In this document: piece by piece, positions 37,965 to 46,801 of the stretch
How the letters are laid out: each line of letters starts with the position of its first letter
Position numbering within the stretch: the stretch's first letter is position 1
Source: Corallococcus macrosporus
Lineage (GTDB): Bacteria > Myxococcota > Myxococcia > Myxococcales > Myxococcaceae
Length of the DNA stretch: 64,000 nucleotides
Assembly (NCBI RefSeq): GCF_017302985.1
Contig: NZ_JAFIMU010000004.1
Location: forward strand, 635,001-699,000
Direction of reading: 5' to 3'
The notes under the pieces: generated by a model
Database searches by the model: none
Told to the model about the DNA's origin: nothing
Seen by the model: the letters and a program-made list of their open reading frames with translations, nothing else
Program-made: the position numbers and the translations under genes

Positions 37965-37981
37965 CCCGGGAGCCTCCCGGG
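37965..37981 (+). terminator. Hairpin after the AraC-family gene
   Basis: A perfect seven-base inverted repeat CCCGGGA / TCCCGGG with a three-base loop, 14 bases after the stop codon. It is followed by AAGAAAG rather than a T tract, so termination is only likely. Confidence 0.4.
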
Positions 37982-38063
37982 AAGAAAGCCGGGAGTTTGC
38001 CGGGGAGCAGGCGTGCCTACGTTTCACCCCAGAGGGCCGGGACCCTCGGGGGAGAAGACGACC

Positions 38064-38414
38064 ATGTGGACACGCCACTTCAACGGGCTCGTCGTGCTGG
38101 GTGTGATTGGAACCGTGAGCTTCACGACGGGCTGCAATGAGCGGCAGCAGCAGTCCGTCAACGAGAACGCCCGGCAGGTCGGGCAGGAGGTGGGCGAGGC
38201 CGCCAAGGACGTCCAGCACGGCGCCGGCAAGGCCGCCGAGAGCCTCCGCGAGTCCAGCCGCGAAGCCGCCGACGGCTTCCGGGAAGGCGTGGGCGGCTCC
38301 GGCGACACCGCGTCCGAGGAACAGAAGGCCGACGAGCGCAGCGGGGACGGGCCGGACATCGGCCGCAACCCGGGCGTCATCCACGACGGGGAAGGGCCGC
38401 TGGAAGAACGCTGA
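38064..38414 (+). CDS. Small lipoprotein with Lys/Glu helix
   Basis: A 116-residue lipoprotein. The signal sequence ends in lipobox TTGC, followed by NERQQQSVNENARQ. The middle is a heptad-like helix rich in Ala, Glu, Lys and Arg, and the tail is Gly/Asp rich and acidic. GGGGAGAAG lies upstream of the ATG. It resembles small stress- or envelope-associated lipoproteins, but no family is recognised. Confidence 0.75.
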   Translation: MWTRHFNGLVVLGVIGTVSFTTGCNERQQQSVNENARQVGQEVGEAAKDVQHGAGKAAESLRESSREAADGFREGVGGSGDTASEEQKADERSGDGPDIGRNPGVIHDGEGPLEER

Positions 38415-38460
38415 ACGACGCACCGGGCCGAACGCGCCGCCGCCCGAGCGGTGTGTTTGA

Positions 38461-39315
38461 ATGTGGACCATGGTTGCGGCCCCAGCCCTCCGTGGTCTTC
38501 CGGTGTCCCTCGTCCGTTGGCTGTGCCTGTGGCCGTGCCTGCTGACGGTGGCGTGCGTGACGACGCAGGAGGCGACGCGCGCCCCCACGCTGGAGGAGAA
38601 GTGCAACGGCGGGAGCGCCTGGGCCTGTGAGACGTGGGGACAGCAGCTCCAGGCGGATGGCCGGAGGGAGGAGGCGGACCGGGCCTTCGGGCTCGCGTGC
38701 GCGATGGGCTCCACGTCCGCCTGTCTGACGCAGGGCAAGGACCGCCTGGCGCGCGGCGACCTGGACGGCGCGGAGCCGCCGCTGCGCAAGGTGTACGAAG
38801 AGGACTCGGAAGAGGCCGCGCTGGCGCTCGCGGACATCCAGGACGCGCGCGGGGACGCGGTGGGCGCGGCACAGTTCCGCTACGAGGCGCTGTCCATCGA
38901 CAAGTCGACGACGGAGTTCGCGATCGGCTGGCGCGTTCCGTTCGATGGCGGGTTGGGCTGGGCGCTGGACGTGAACGTGCAGCCCATGGGGCTCAAGGCG
39001 CGCCGGCTGACGCTGGGCGCCAACATGGGCCTGGACTCGAGGCGGCTGTCGCTGAACGCCACCGTGGGCTACCAGCACTTCGTGACGAACTGGTTCGCGC
39101 CCTATGGCCGGGCGCTGGTGGGCCCGTACCTGGACAACTCGCCCTCGCGGCGCACCCCCATCAACCTGGGGGCCGAGCTGGGCGTGAAGTTCTTCGCCGG
39201 GCCCCTGGGCCATCTGGGCACCGGCTTCGGCACGTCGCTGGACGGCTCCACGTACTACTTCCTCGAAGCCGGACTGGACTGGGTGCTGACGCTGGCGGTG
39301 CTCGCGCACCTGTGA
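38461..39315 (+). CDS. Lipoprotein with cysteine-rich Sel1-like repeats and a barrel-like domain
   Basis: A 284-residue protein. A signal sequence ends near VAC (lipobox-like). The next 60 residues contain two short repeats of the cysteine-rich Sel1/HCP type (CNGGSAWAC and CAMGSTSAC). The C-terminal 150 residues show alternating beta strands like an outer-membrane barrel, ending in LTLAVLAHL. This two-part structure is common in myxobacterial envelope proteins. A second ATG three codons later could be the start. Function unknown. Confidence 0.7.
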   Translation: MWTMVAAPALRGLPVSLVRWLCLWPCLLTVACVTTQEATRAPTLEEKCNGGSAWACETWGQQLQADGRREEADRAFGLACAMGSTSACLTQGKDRLARGDLDGAEPPLRKVYEEDSEEAALALADIQDARGDAVGAAQFRYEALSIDKSTTEFAIGWRVPFDGGLGWALDVNVQPMGLKARRLTLGANMGLDSRRLSLNATVGYQHFVTNWFAPYGRALVGPYLDNSPSRRTPINLGAELGVKFFAGPLGHLGTGFGTSLDGSTYYFLEAGLDWVLTLAVLAHL

Positions 39316-39319
39316 CGGC

Positions 39320-39955
<636 letters not shown>

Positions 39956-39965
39956 GGGCGGGTCC

Positions 39966-41132
39966 TCACATCGACCGTTCGACGAGCGTCGTCAACTCCG
40001 CGTCGGTGAGCGGGAGCGGATTGCCCTTCATGCTGCTGGCGGCGCGGGCCTTGACGACGAGGCCGGGCACCGCCGCGTCGGTAAGGCCCATGTCGCGCAG
40101 GCCCCGGATGCGCACGGCGTGGACCAGGTCCTTTACCCAGGCGATGCCGTCCTCGGCGCGGGCGTGGGTCTGGCCGGTGAGCAGCACCGCCAGCTCGCGG
40201 AAGCGGGGCAGGGCGGGATGGTCTGGAGCGCGGGAGCGCAGCGCCTCCAGGTTCACCTCCAGGGTGGCTCCGAGCAGCGCCGCGCACAACGCCCCATGGG
40301 CCGCGCCGAGCATCCCGCCCAGCGGCGCCGCGAAGCCATGCACCGCGCCCAGGCCCGAGTTGGCGAGGCACAGGCCGCCGAAGAGGCTGGCGAGGGCCAG
40401 GTCCTCGCGCTCCGAGAGCCCTGGGCCGTGCAACACCGCCCTGCGCAGCGAGCGGGCCGAGCGCTGCATGCCTTCCTTCGCGAGCGCATCCGTGAGCGGC
40501 TGGGCGCGGATGGACAGGAACGGTTCGATGAGCTGCGACAGCGCGTCCAGGCCGCCCGCAGCGAGCACGGCCGCGGGTGCGTGCTCCAGCAGGTCCGGAT
40601 CCACCAGCGCGACGCGGGGGAGCATCATCGGGCTGCGCAGGCTGGCCTTCACGCCGGCCTCCTTCGAGCCCAGCACCGCGTTGCGCGTCACCTCGGAGCC
40701 GGTGCCCGCCGTGGTCGGCACGGCCACGAACGGCAGCGACGGCTTCGTCAGGGCCTGGCCCCGTCCGATGACCTCCAGGTAGTCCAGCGGGTCGCCCCCA
40801 TTCGCGGCGAGCGCGGCGATGGCCTTGCCCGCGTCGAGCGCGCTGCCTCCGCCGATGGCGACGACGGCGTCACAGCCCGCGTCCACGGCGGCGGCGGTGC
40901 CCTCGCGTGCGAGGTCGACGGTGGGCTCGCCCGCGACGCGGAAGGAGGCGGAAGGGATGCCCAGCCGTTCGAGCCCCGCGCGGACGGGCTCGGCGCGGGC
41001 GGGGTTGGTCCCGGTGACGAGCAGGACCTTCCGGCCGCCGAGGCCGCGCACGAGGTCGGGGACTTCCTGGACGCGGCCCGGGCCGAAGAGGACGCGGGTG
41101 GCGGTGGCGAACTCGAAGGGGGCGGACGTCAT
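39966..41132 (-). CDS. Iron-containing alcohol dehydrogenase
   Basis: A 388-residue group III (iron) alcohol dehydrogenase. The NAD-binding segment VAIGGGSALDAGKAIA and PTTAGTGSEVT are typical. Of the four metal ligands, the Asp (GGLDALSQ) and two histidines (VHGFAAP and AAHGALC, 14 residues apart) are present, but the usual first His (DALTH in FucO) is Gln. A Q at this place marks a known subfamily, so activity is still expected. It sits one base from the ABM gene. The substrate is not predictable. Confidence 0.88.
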   Translation of the reverse strand: MTSAPFEFATATRVLFGPGRVQEVPDLVRGLGGRKVLLVTGTNPARAEPVRAGLERLGIPSASFRVAGEPTVDLAREGTAAAVDAGCDAVVAIGGGSALDAGKAIAALAANGGDPLDYLEVIGRGQALTKPSLPFVAVPTTAGTGSEVTRNAVLGSKEAGVKASLRSPMMLPRVALVDPDLLEHAPAAVLAAGGLDALSQLIEPFLSIRAQPLTDALAKEGMQRSARSLRRAVLHGPGLSEREDLALASLFGGLCLANSGLGAVHGFAAPLGGMLGAAHGALCAALLGATLEVNLEALRSRAPDHPALPRFRELAVLLTGQTHARAEDGIAWVKDLVHAVRIRGLRDMGLTDAAVPGLVVKARAASSMKGNPLPLTDAELTTLVERSM

Positions 41133-41133
41133 G

Positions 41134-41451
41134 TCACCAGGCCGCGTCGTCGGGGAAGCGGTTGGTGTAGCGGCGGGCGGAGCGGGGCTCGGCCATCATG
41201 GGGGCGACGGTGTCACGCCACGTGAGGTAGTGGGCGGTCTCCTTGTGCGCGGCGGGAGCGTCGGCGGTGCGGTAGGCCTCCACGAGGACGAAGCGGGTGG
41301 GGTCCTCGTTGTCCTGGCAGACGTCGAAGCGGGCGATGCCGGGCTCCTTCACGCTCTCGCGGGCGTTGGCGAGGGTGGCCTGGAGGAAGGCGTCGACGTG
41401 CTGGGGCAGCACGTGCACGTGGACATGGACGACGAGCAGGCTCGTGGGCAT
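41134..41451 (-). CDS. ABM-domain quinol monooxygenase-like protein
   Basis: A 105-residue antibiotic-biosynthesis-monooxygenase (ABM) domain protein of the YgiN/LsrG type. It shows the conserved pattern [30 protein letters not shown] and KETAHY. Such proteins are small ferredoxin-fold enzymes acting on quinols or AI-2. A GTG three codons upstream is an alternative start. First gene of the three-gene operon with the alcohol dehydrogenase and nth. Confidence 0.8.
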   Translation of the reverse strand: MPTSLLVVHVHVHVLPQHVDAFLQATLANARESVKEPGIARFDVCQDNEDPTRFVLVEAYRTADAPAAHKETAHYLTWRDTVAPMMAEPRSARRYTNRFPDDAAW

Positions 41452-41539
41452 GGCGCGCACGGTAGCGCGGGCGTCCCCGAGCGGAAACCGCTAGGGTTCC
41501 GGGCCGTTCACTCTCCCCATCTTCGGAGCAAGACAGCGC

Positions 41540-42433
41540 ATGGTCTCGGACCTCTTTGACGCGTCCCGCTGGCAGCCGGTGGAAGGCCACAAGTTCAAGG
41601 ACATCACGTTCCACCGCGCGGTGGATCAGGGCACGGTGCGCATCGCGTTCAACCGGCCGGAGGTGCGCAACGCGTTCCGTCCGAAGACGGTGGACGAGCT
41701 GGCCCGCGCGCTGGAGGCCACGCGCTTCATGACGGACGTGGGCGTGGTGCTGCTCACGGGCAACGGGCCGTCGCCGAAGGACGGCGGGTGGGCGTTCTGC
41801 TCGGGTGGCGACCAGCGCATCCGCGGCAAGGACGGCTACAAGTACGAGCCCGGCGAGGACGCGGCGGATCCGGCGCGGCTGGGGCGGCTGCACATCCTGG
41901 AGGTGCAGCGGCAGATCCGCTTCCTGCCGAAGGTGGTCATCGCGGTGGTGCCGGGCTGGACGGCGGGTGGCGGGCACAGCCTGCACGTCGTCTGCGACAT
42001 GACCATCGCGAGCAAGGAACACGGAATGTTCAAGCAGACGGACGCGGACGTGGCCAGCTACGACGCGGGCTACGGCAGCGCGCTGCTGGCGCGGCAGGTG
42101 GGACAGAAGCGAGCGCGCGAAATCTTCTTCCTGGGCCAGGCCTACACGGCGGACGAGGCGTTCCAGATGAACGCCATCAACAAGGCCGTGCCGCACAAGG
42201 ACCTGGAGAAGGTGGCGCTGGAGTGGGCGGCGGAGATCAACACCAAGAGCCCCACGGCCATCAAGATGCTGAAGTATGCCTTCAACCTCCCGGACGACGG
42301 CCTCGTGGGCCAGCAGCTCTTCGCGGGAGAGGCCACGCGTCTGGGTTACGGCACGGAAGAGGCACAGGAAGGCCGCGACGCCTTCGTCCAGAAGCGCAAG
42401 CGCGACTTCAAGCGCTTCCCCTGGACGTACTGA
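41540..42433 (+). CDS. menB: 1,4-dihydroxy-2-naphthoyl-CoA synthase
   Basis: A 297-residue MenB, the crotonase-fold enzyme that closes the naphthoquinone ring in menaquinone synthesis. Motifs are AFCSGGDQ, VPGWTAGGGHSLHVVCDMT and DVASYDAGYGS. The Asp in TDADVAS marks the bicarbonate-independent class (type II), in which an active-site Asp replaces bound bicarbonate. Length and start are typical. It is a stand-alone menaquinone gene here, divergent from the ABM gene. Confidence 0.93.
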   Translation: MVSDLFDASRWQPVEGHKFKDITFHRAVDQGTVRIAFNRPEVRNAFRPKTVDELARALEATRFMTDVGVVLLTGNGPSPKDGGWAFCSGGDQRIRGKDGYKYEPGEDAADPARLGRLHILEVQRQIRFLPKVVIAVVPGWTAGGGHSLHVVCDMTIASKEHGMFKQTDADVASYDAGYGSALLARQVGQKRAREIFFLGQAYTADEAFQMNAINKAVPHKDLEKVALEWAAEINTKSPTAIKMLKYAFNLPDDGLVGQQLFAGEATRLGYGTEEAQEGRDAFVQKRKRDFKRFPWTY

Positions 42434-42439
42434 AGTCGC

Positions 42440-44494
42440 TCAGATGTTGATGCGGGAGCTGACCGTCCGCACGTCCAGGCCCAGGGCCGCGAAGTCCGCG
42501 GCATGGGCCCGGAGCAGCTCCAGCAGGCGGGGATGCAGGTCTTCTTCTTCGTTGGACAGGATGAAGCCGTAGTTCGTCTTGGACAGCATCCAGGAGATCC
42601 ACAGCATCTCCGTCGCTTCATCCGGCGTGGGCGCGACGTCCAGGTCCGCCTCCGTCGACAGCGCGCCTCCCTTGCCCCAGCGCAATCCCAGACAGGAGTA
42701 CAGGACCTCTCCCGCGTCCTCCCACTGGAGGTTGTTCGCCCAGGCGTGCCGGAACGTCGCGAAGAAGATGACGTAGCGGCAGAGACTCTTCAGCGCCTCC
42801 AGCTCACCCGGCTGCGGCGCATCCGTCCGCGTCACCGCGCTCACGGCCTTGGCGGCCGGCTCCGCGACCTTCGCTCCCAAATCCATGCGCTCCGAGCGCA
42901 CGAACCACGGCGCTTCCTTCCCCGGTACCCGCGCCCGCAGGTAACGACAGACGAACGCTGGCGCTGAATGCGCCACCAGGTCGTCCGAGAACCGGTGCAC
43001 CTCCTGCCACTGCGCTTCAATCTCCGCGCCGTGCTCCGCGAAGAACGCGTCGATGTGCTCCCCGAGCAGCTTCCAGAACAGCTGTCCCGCCTGCGCGTAG
43101 CGGTGTCCTTCACAGACCGGCGTCGCGGGCGCGAAGCCCTTCCAGTCGTAGCTGCCCAGCAGGTGTTCCAGCCGCTGGTTGATGCTTCGCTCCGTCAACG
43201 CACTGGCCCGGGAGATGTAGCCCGTGGGGCCCACCAGGAACCCATTGGCGGCGTGGTTGATCAACACCACCTCCCGCAGGTGCGGCATCAGCAGCCAGCG
43301 CAAGGGATTGCGCCTCAGGTTCCGGTGCGCGGCGATGGCGTACTGCTCCACGTTGAAGTGGCATTGCCCCAGGTGGTTGCCCAGCTCCACGTCCAGCGTC
43401 GCGCTCACCCGCGCCATCCGCTTCGCCGCCTCCCAGTCCGCGCCATCCGCGGGCGTGAACGTCCGGCGCGTCACCGGTGAGCCGGGTGCCGTCGCTCCGG
43501 GCTCCCGCATCCCCAGGATGATCCGCTGGGGCATCAGCTTGCCGTCCACCAATCGCAGACGGAGGTCCACGTCCGGCAGGCAGTGCACTCCGTCCTGCTC
43601 ATACGCATTCCAGGGCAGGTACAGCCGGAACGCCTGCGCATCCTCCGGATCCCGGTCCAGGATGCTGGAGAACATCCCGTTGAGCAGCCGCTCCCCGAAC
43701 CAGGCGTCGCTGCGCGAGGAGCCCGGCGACTCGCGCTCCATCCGGACCGTCGTCGTCTCCGGGTAGTCCGCCTGGATCTTCGCGAGGCTCGGTGCCTGCC
43801 CCAGGCGGATCTGCAACTGGTGCTGCCGCTTCACCAGCTCGATGGGCGCGACGGCCTTGAGCATCGCCAGCGCGCGTCCCGGCGCGTAGGCCGTGGGCGG
43901 CGTGCCTTCCTCCACCACCAGCAGCCGGGCCAGCGGCGTCGACGGGTCGTATTCCCAGTACGGCAGCCGGAGCGTCCCGAAGTCGTACTCGTGGCCGCCG
44001 TGGTCGTCCGGCCCCCGCTCCGAACCGATGCGCTTCCATGTCTCCACCACGCGGCCGTCCTGGCGGAACGTGTGCTGCGGTTCGAAGAAGCGCAGCTCCA
44101 GGTCCGGCAGGTCTCCTTCCCCCGCGTCCTCTGGGTCGTAGCGGATCTCGAACGCGCCATCCGGGCCCGTGAAGGATTCGCCCAGGAAGTCGTCCGGCGT
44201 GCCGAGGTCCCGGTCCCACAGCTCGACCTTGAGGTGGTGCAGGGGAATGGGCCCCTGCGGTCCGTCCTGCTCGAACACGAGCCGGCCCCGGGCCCGTGCG
44301 GGCAGGGTGGAGGCATCCCTCAGCGCTCGCGGCGCTCGCACCTGCTTGACCAGGTTGCGGCTCACCGCCAGCCGCTCCTTCAATCCCAGCCCCCCGTACC
44401 ACCGGGCCAGCTCTTCCGCCTCCAGCAGCGGCGGCTCCTGGGCCTTGGAGGAGAACCCCAGCGAGGTCAGCAGGCGGCGCCACGCGGTAGGCAT
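42440..44494 (-). CDS. Lipoxygenase, type with N-terminal transthyretin-like beta domain
   Basis: A 684-residue lipoxygenase that should insert O2 into polyunsaturated fatty acids to make hydroperoxides. All five iron ligands can be placed: His374 and His379 (HLGQCH), His583 and Asn587 (HAWAN), and the C-terminal Ile684. The N-terminal part (about residues 65-175) is not a PLAT domain but a beta-sandwich with a VELWDRD and DDFLGESFTG pattern that resembles transthyretin/carboxypeptidase-regulatory folds. It is convergent with menB and divergent from a second lipoxygenase, 255 bases away. It has no signal peptide, so it is cytoplasmic. Confidence 0.9.
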   Translation of the reverse strand: MPTAWRRLLTSLGFSSKAQEPPLLEAEELARWYGGLGLKERLAVSRNLVKQVRAPRALRDASTLPARARGRLVFEQDGPQGPIPLHHLKVELWDRDLGTPDDFLGESFTGPDGAFEIRYDPEDAGEGDLPDLELRFFEPQHTFRQDGRVVETWKRIGSERGPDDHGGHEYDFGTLRLPYWEYDPSTPLARLLVVEEGTPPTAYAPGRALAMLKAVAPIELVKRQHQLQIRLGQAPSLAKIQADYPETTTVRMERESPGSSRSDAWFGERLLNGMFSSILDRDPEDAQAFRLYLPWNAYEQDGVHCLPDVDLRLRLVDGKLMPQRIILGMREPGATAPGSPVTRRTFTPADGADWEAAKRMARVSATLDVELGNHLGQCHFNVEQYAIAAHRNLRRNPLRWLLMPHLREVVLINHAANGFLVGPTGYISRASALTERSINQRLEHLLGSYDWKGFAPATPVCEGHRYAQAGQLFWKLLGEHIDAFFAEHGAEIEAQWQEVHRFSDDLVAHSAPAFVCRYLRARVPGKEAPWFVRSERMDLGAKVAEPAAKAVSAVTRTDAPQPGELEALKSLCRYVIFFATFRHAWANNLQWEDAGEVLYSCLGLRWGKGGALSTEADLDVAPTPDEATEMLWISWMLSKTNYGFILSNEEEDLHPRLLELLRAHAADFAALGLDVRTVSSRINI

Positions 44495-44749
44495 CAGCGC
44501 CGCGCCTCAATCCCAGCCGTGGTCAGCGACGACCCCCGACAGGTACCGCGGGAACCACCTACAGCAGGGGCGCGACGGGAAGCGGGCTTCATCGCGCGGG
44601 ACGGTACCATGCCTGCGGCAATCCCATACTCGCGCCCTCGTCCCCGAGGGCAGGCGCCTATCGGATCCACGGCAGCCCGCTTCGGTCACCTTCTCCGCGT
44701 GTGCCGTGGCGTCTCCGCACGCCGTGCGCCCCGTGCTAGTGGAGACTTC

Positions 44750-46780
44750 ATGAGTACCGATTACACGCTGACGATTCGCACGAGCTCGAAGCTCGGCGCG
44801 GGGACCAACTCTGCCATCTCCGTGGTCCTGGTGGGCACGAAGGGTGAGAGCCAGCCGTACCGCCTGGACAAGCGCTTCCACAACGACTTCGAGGCCGGCG
44901 CGGTGGACGCCTACACCGTCAAGGCCGAGGACCTGGGCGACCTGCTCCTGCTCCGGTTCTCCAACGCCGGGGGGGGCGTCGGGGGTGACTGGCTCCTCGA
45001 CTCGGTGACCGTCACCACGACGGGGCGGCACTGGTTCTTCCCGTACTACCGCTGGGTCCTGGGCAAGTCCTCCGCCGAAGTGCTCGAGGGCACCGCGCGG
45101 CTGCCCCAGCAGGTCCGCCACGAGCGCGAGCAGGTGGCCCGGACCGACCTGCTCCTGGCCCGCCAGCGCATGTATCCCTGGCGCCCCGCGGAGGCGACCG
45201 CCGGGCTGCCTGGCGCGCTCGACATCACGGAGCAGCGGCCGCTGCCCAAGGACGAGCTCTACCGGGGGCTCGCGGACGGCAGCTACGAGGTCGTCATCGC
45301 CAAGACGCTCGCGGCCATCAAGCTGCACATGCCCGTGCTGAGCAAGGCGTGGAACGGCCTCGTGGACATCTTCGACTTCTTCAAGGGCATCGAGCTGCCC
45401 ACGCTCGCCCAGCGCTGGCAGGACGACGCGGAGTTCGCCCGTCAGGCCGTGCAGGGCATCAGCCCCGTCCACATCCAGTCCATCACCGCACTGCCAGAGG
45501 GAATGCCTCTCACGGACGGTGAGCTGCGCGGCCTGCTCTCTCCGGGCACGACGCTCGAGCAGGCGCTGGCGGGCAAGCGCGTCTTCCTGCTCGACTTCGA
45601 GATCCTGGGCGACGTGCCCATGTTCAAGAAGACCGACAAGGACGGCGTGGAGGAGCGCCGCTGGGCGCCCGCGTCCCGCTGCCTGCTGTACCTGGACGAC
45701 ACGCGGCTGCTGCGGCCCATCGCCATCCAGCTCGGCCGTGACCCGGAGCTGGATCCGGTGTTCACGCCCAATGACAGTCCGCACGACTGGCTGGCCGCGA
45801 AGATCTACGTGCGGTGCAGCGAGGGCAACACGCACCAGATGGTGGGCCACGCGCTGAGGACCCACTTCATCGCCGAGCCGTTCGTCATGGCGACGATGCG
45901 AAACCTCCCGGACCCGCACCCCGTCTACAAGCTGCTGCGCCGGCACTTCCGCTACACGCTCGCCATCAACGACGGCGCCCGGAAGGGCCTGCTCGCCGCG
46001 GGCGGCGTGTTCGACGACCTCATCGCCACCGGCGGCCCGGACCAGGGGCACGTGTTCCTGGGCAAGAAGGGCTACAAGGCCTGGACGCTCGCGGACAACA
46101 AGCCGCGCCCGGACATCGAGCGCCGTGGCGTGCTCGACCCGGCGGTGCTCCCGCACTACCCGTACCGCGACGACTCGCTGCTGCTGTGGGACGCCATCGA
46201 GGAGTACGTCGGCGGGGTGCTGGGGCACTTCTACACGTCGGACGAGGACCTGGTGCGTGACGGCGACATGCAGCGCTGGTGGAAGGACCTCACCGAGCAC
46301 GGCATGCCCGTGGAGAAGCTGCCGTGCGCGGAGCTGAAGCGCGTCTCCGACCTCACGGACATCCTCACCACGGTGCTCTTCACGGTCAGCGTCCAGCACG
46401 CGGCGGTGAACTACCTCCAGTACGAGCACTACGCCTTCGTGCCCAACGCGCCGCTGTGCATGCGCCAGGCGCCGCCGCGCAAGAAGGGCGTCCTGGCGGA
46501 GAAGGACATCCACGAGATGATCCCCTCCAAGACGCAGATGCTCTGGCAGGTGGCGGTGGGCCGCGCGCTGTCCAGCTTCGGAGAGGACGAGGAGTACCTG
46601 CTCCACGACGGCGGCTGGCGCGAGGACTACTTCCAGGAGCCGGAGCTGCTCGCCATCCGCGACCGCTTCCACTCGCGTCTGCGCGCGCAGACCGAGGCGG
46701 TGAAGGCGCGCAACGCGAAGAGCGCGGTGCCCTACACCGTCCTGCAGGCCGACCGCATTCCCTGCGGCATCACCGTCTAG
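44750..46780 (+). CDS. PLAT-domain lipoxygenase (animal-type architecture)
   Basis: A 676-residue lipoxygenase. The N-terminal PLAT/LH2 domain (about residues 3-110) reads like those of animal lipoxygenases (SVVLVGTKGES, FEAGAVDAYTV, WFFPYYRWV). Iron ligands are His362 and His367 (HQMVGH), His550 and Asn554 (HAAVN). The C-terminal residue, which also binds iron, is Val676 rather than the nearly universal Ile; Val occurs at this end in manganese lipoxygenases. GGAG precedes the ATG at 44750. A P450 gene follows after 21 bases, so the hydroperoxide made here is a likely P450 substrate. Confidence 0.92.
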   Translation: MSTDYTLTIRTSSKLGAGTNSAISVVLVGTKGESQPYRLDKRFHNDFEAGAVDAYTVKAEDLGDLLLLRFSNAGGGVGGDWLLDSVTVTTTGRHWFFPYYRWVLGKSSAEVLEGTARLPQQVRHEREQVARTDLLLARQRMYPWRPAEATAGLPGALDITEQRPLPKDELYRGLADGSYEVVIAKTLAAIKLHMPVLSKAWNGLVDIFDFFKGIELPTLAQRWQDDAEFARQAVQGISPVHIQSITALPEGMPLTDGELRGLLSPGTTLEQALAGKRVFLLDFEILGDVPMFKKTDKDGVEERRWAPASRCLLYLDDTRLLRPIAIQLGRDPELDPVFTPNDSPHDWLAAKIYVRCSEGNTHQMVGHALRTHFIAEPFVMATMRNLPDPHPVYKLLRRHFRYTLAINDGARKGLLAAGGVFDDLIATGGPDQGHVFLGKKGYKAWTLADNKPRPDIERRGVLDPAVLPHYPYRDDSLLLWDAIEEYVGGVLGHFYTSDEDLVRDGDMQRWWKDLTEHGMPVEKLPCAELKRVSDLTDILTTVLFTVSVQHAAVNYLQYEHYAFVPNAPLCMRQAPPRKKGVLAEKDIHEMIPSKTQMLWQVAVGRALSSFGEDEEYLLHDGGWREDYFQEPELLAIRDRFHSRLRAQTEAVKARNAKSAVPYTVLQADRIPCGITV

Positions 46781-46801
46781 CGCCGTCAGGAGACACAGCC
46801 C

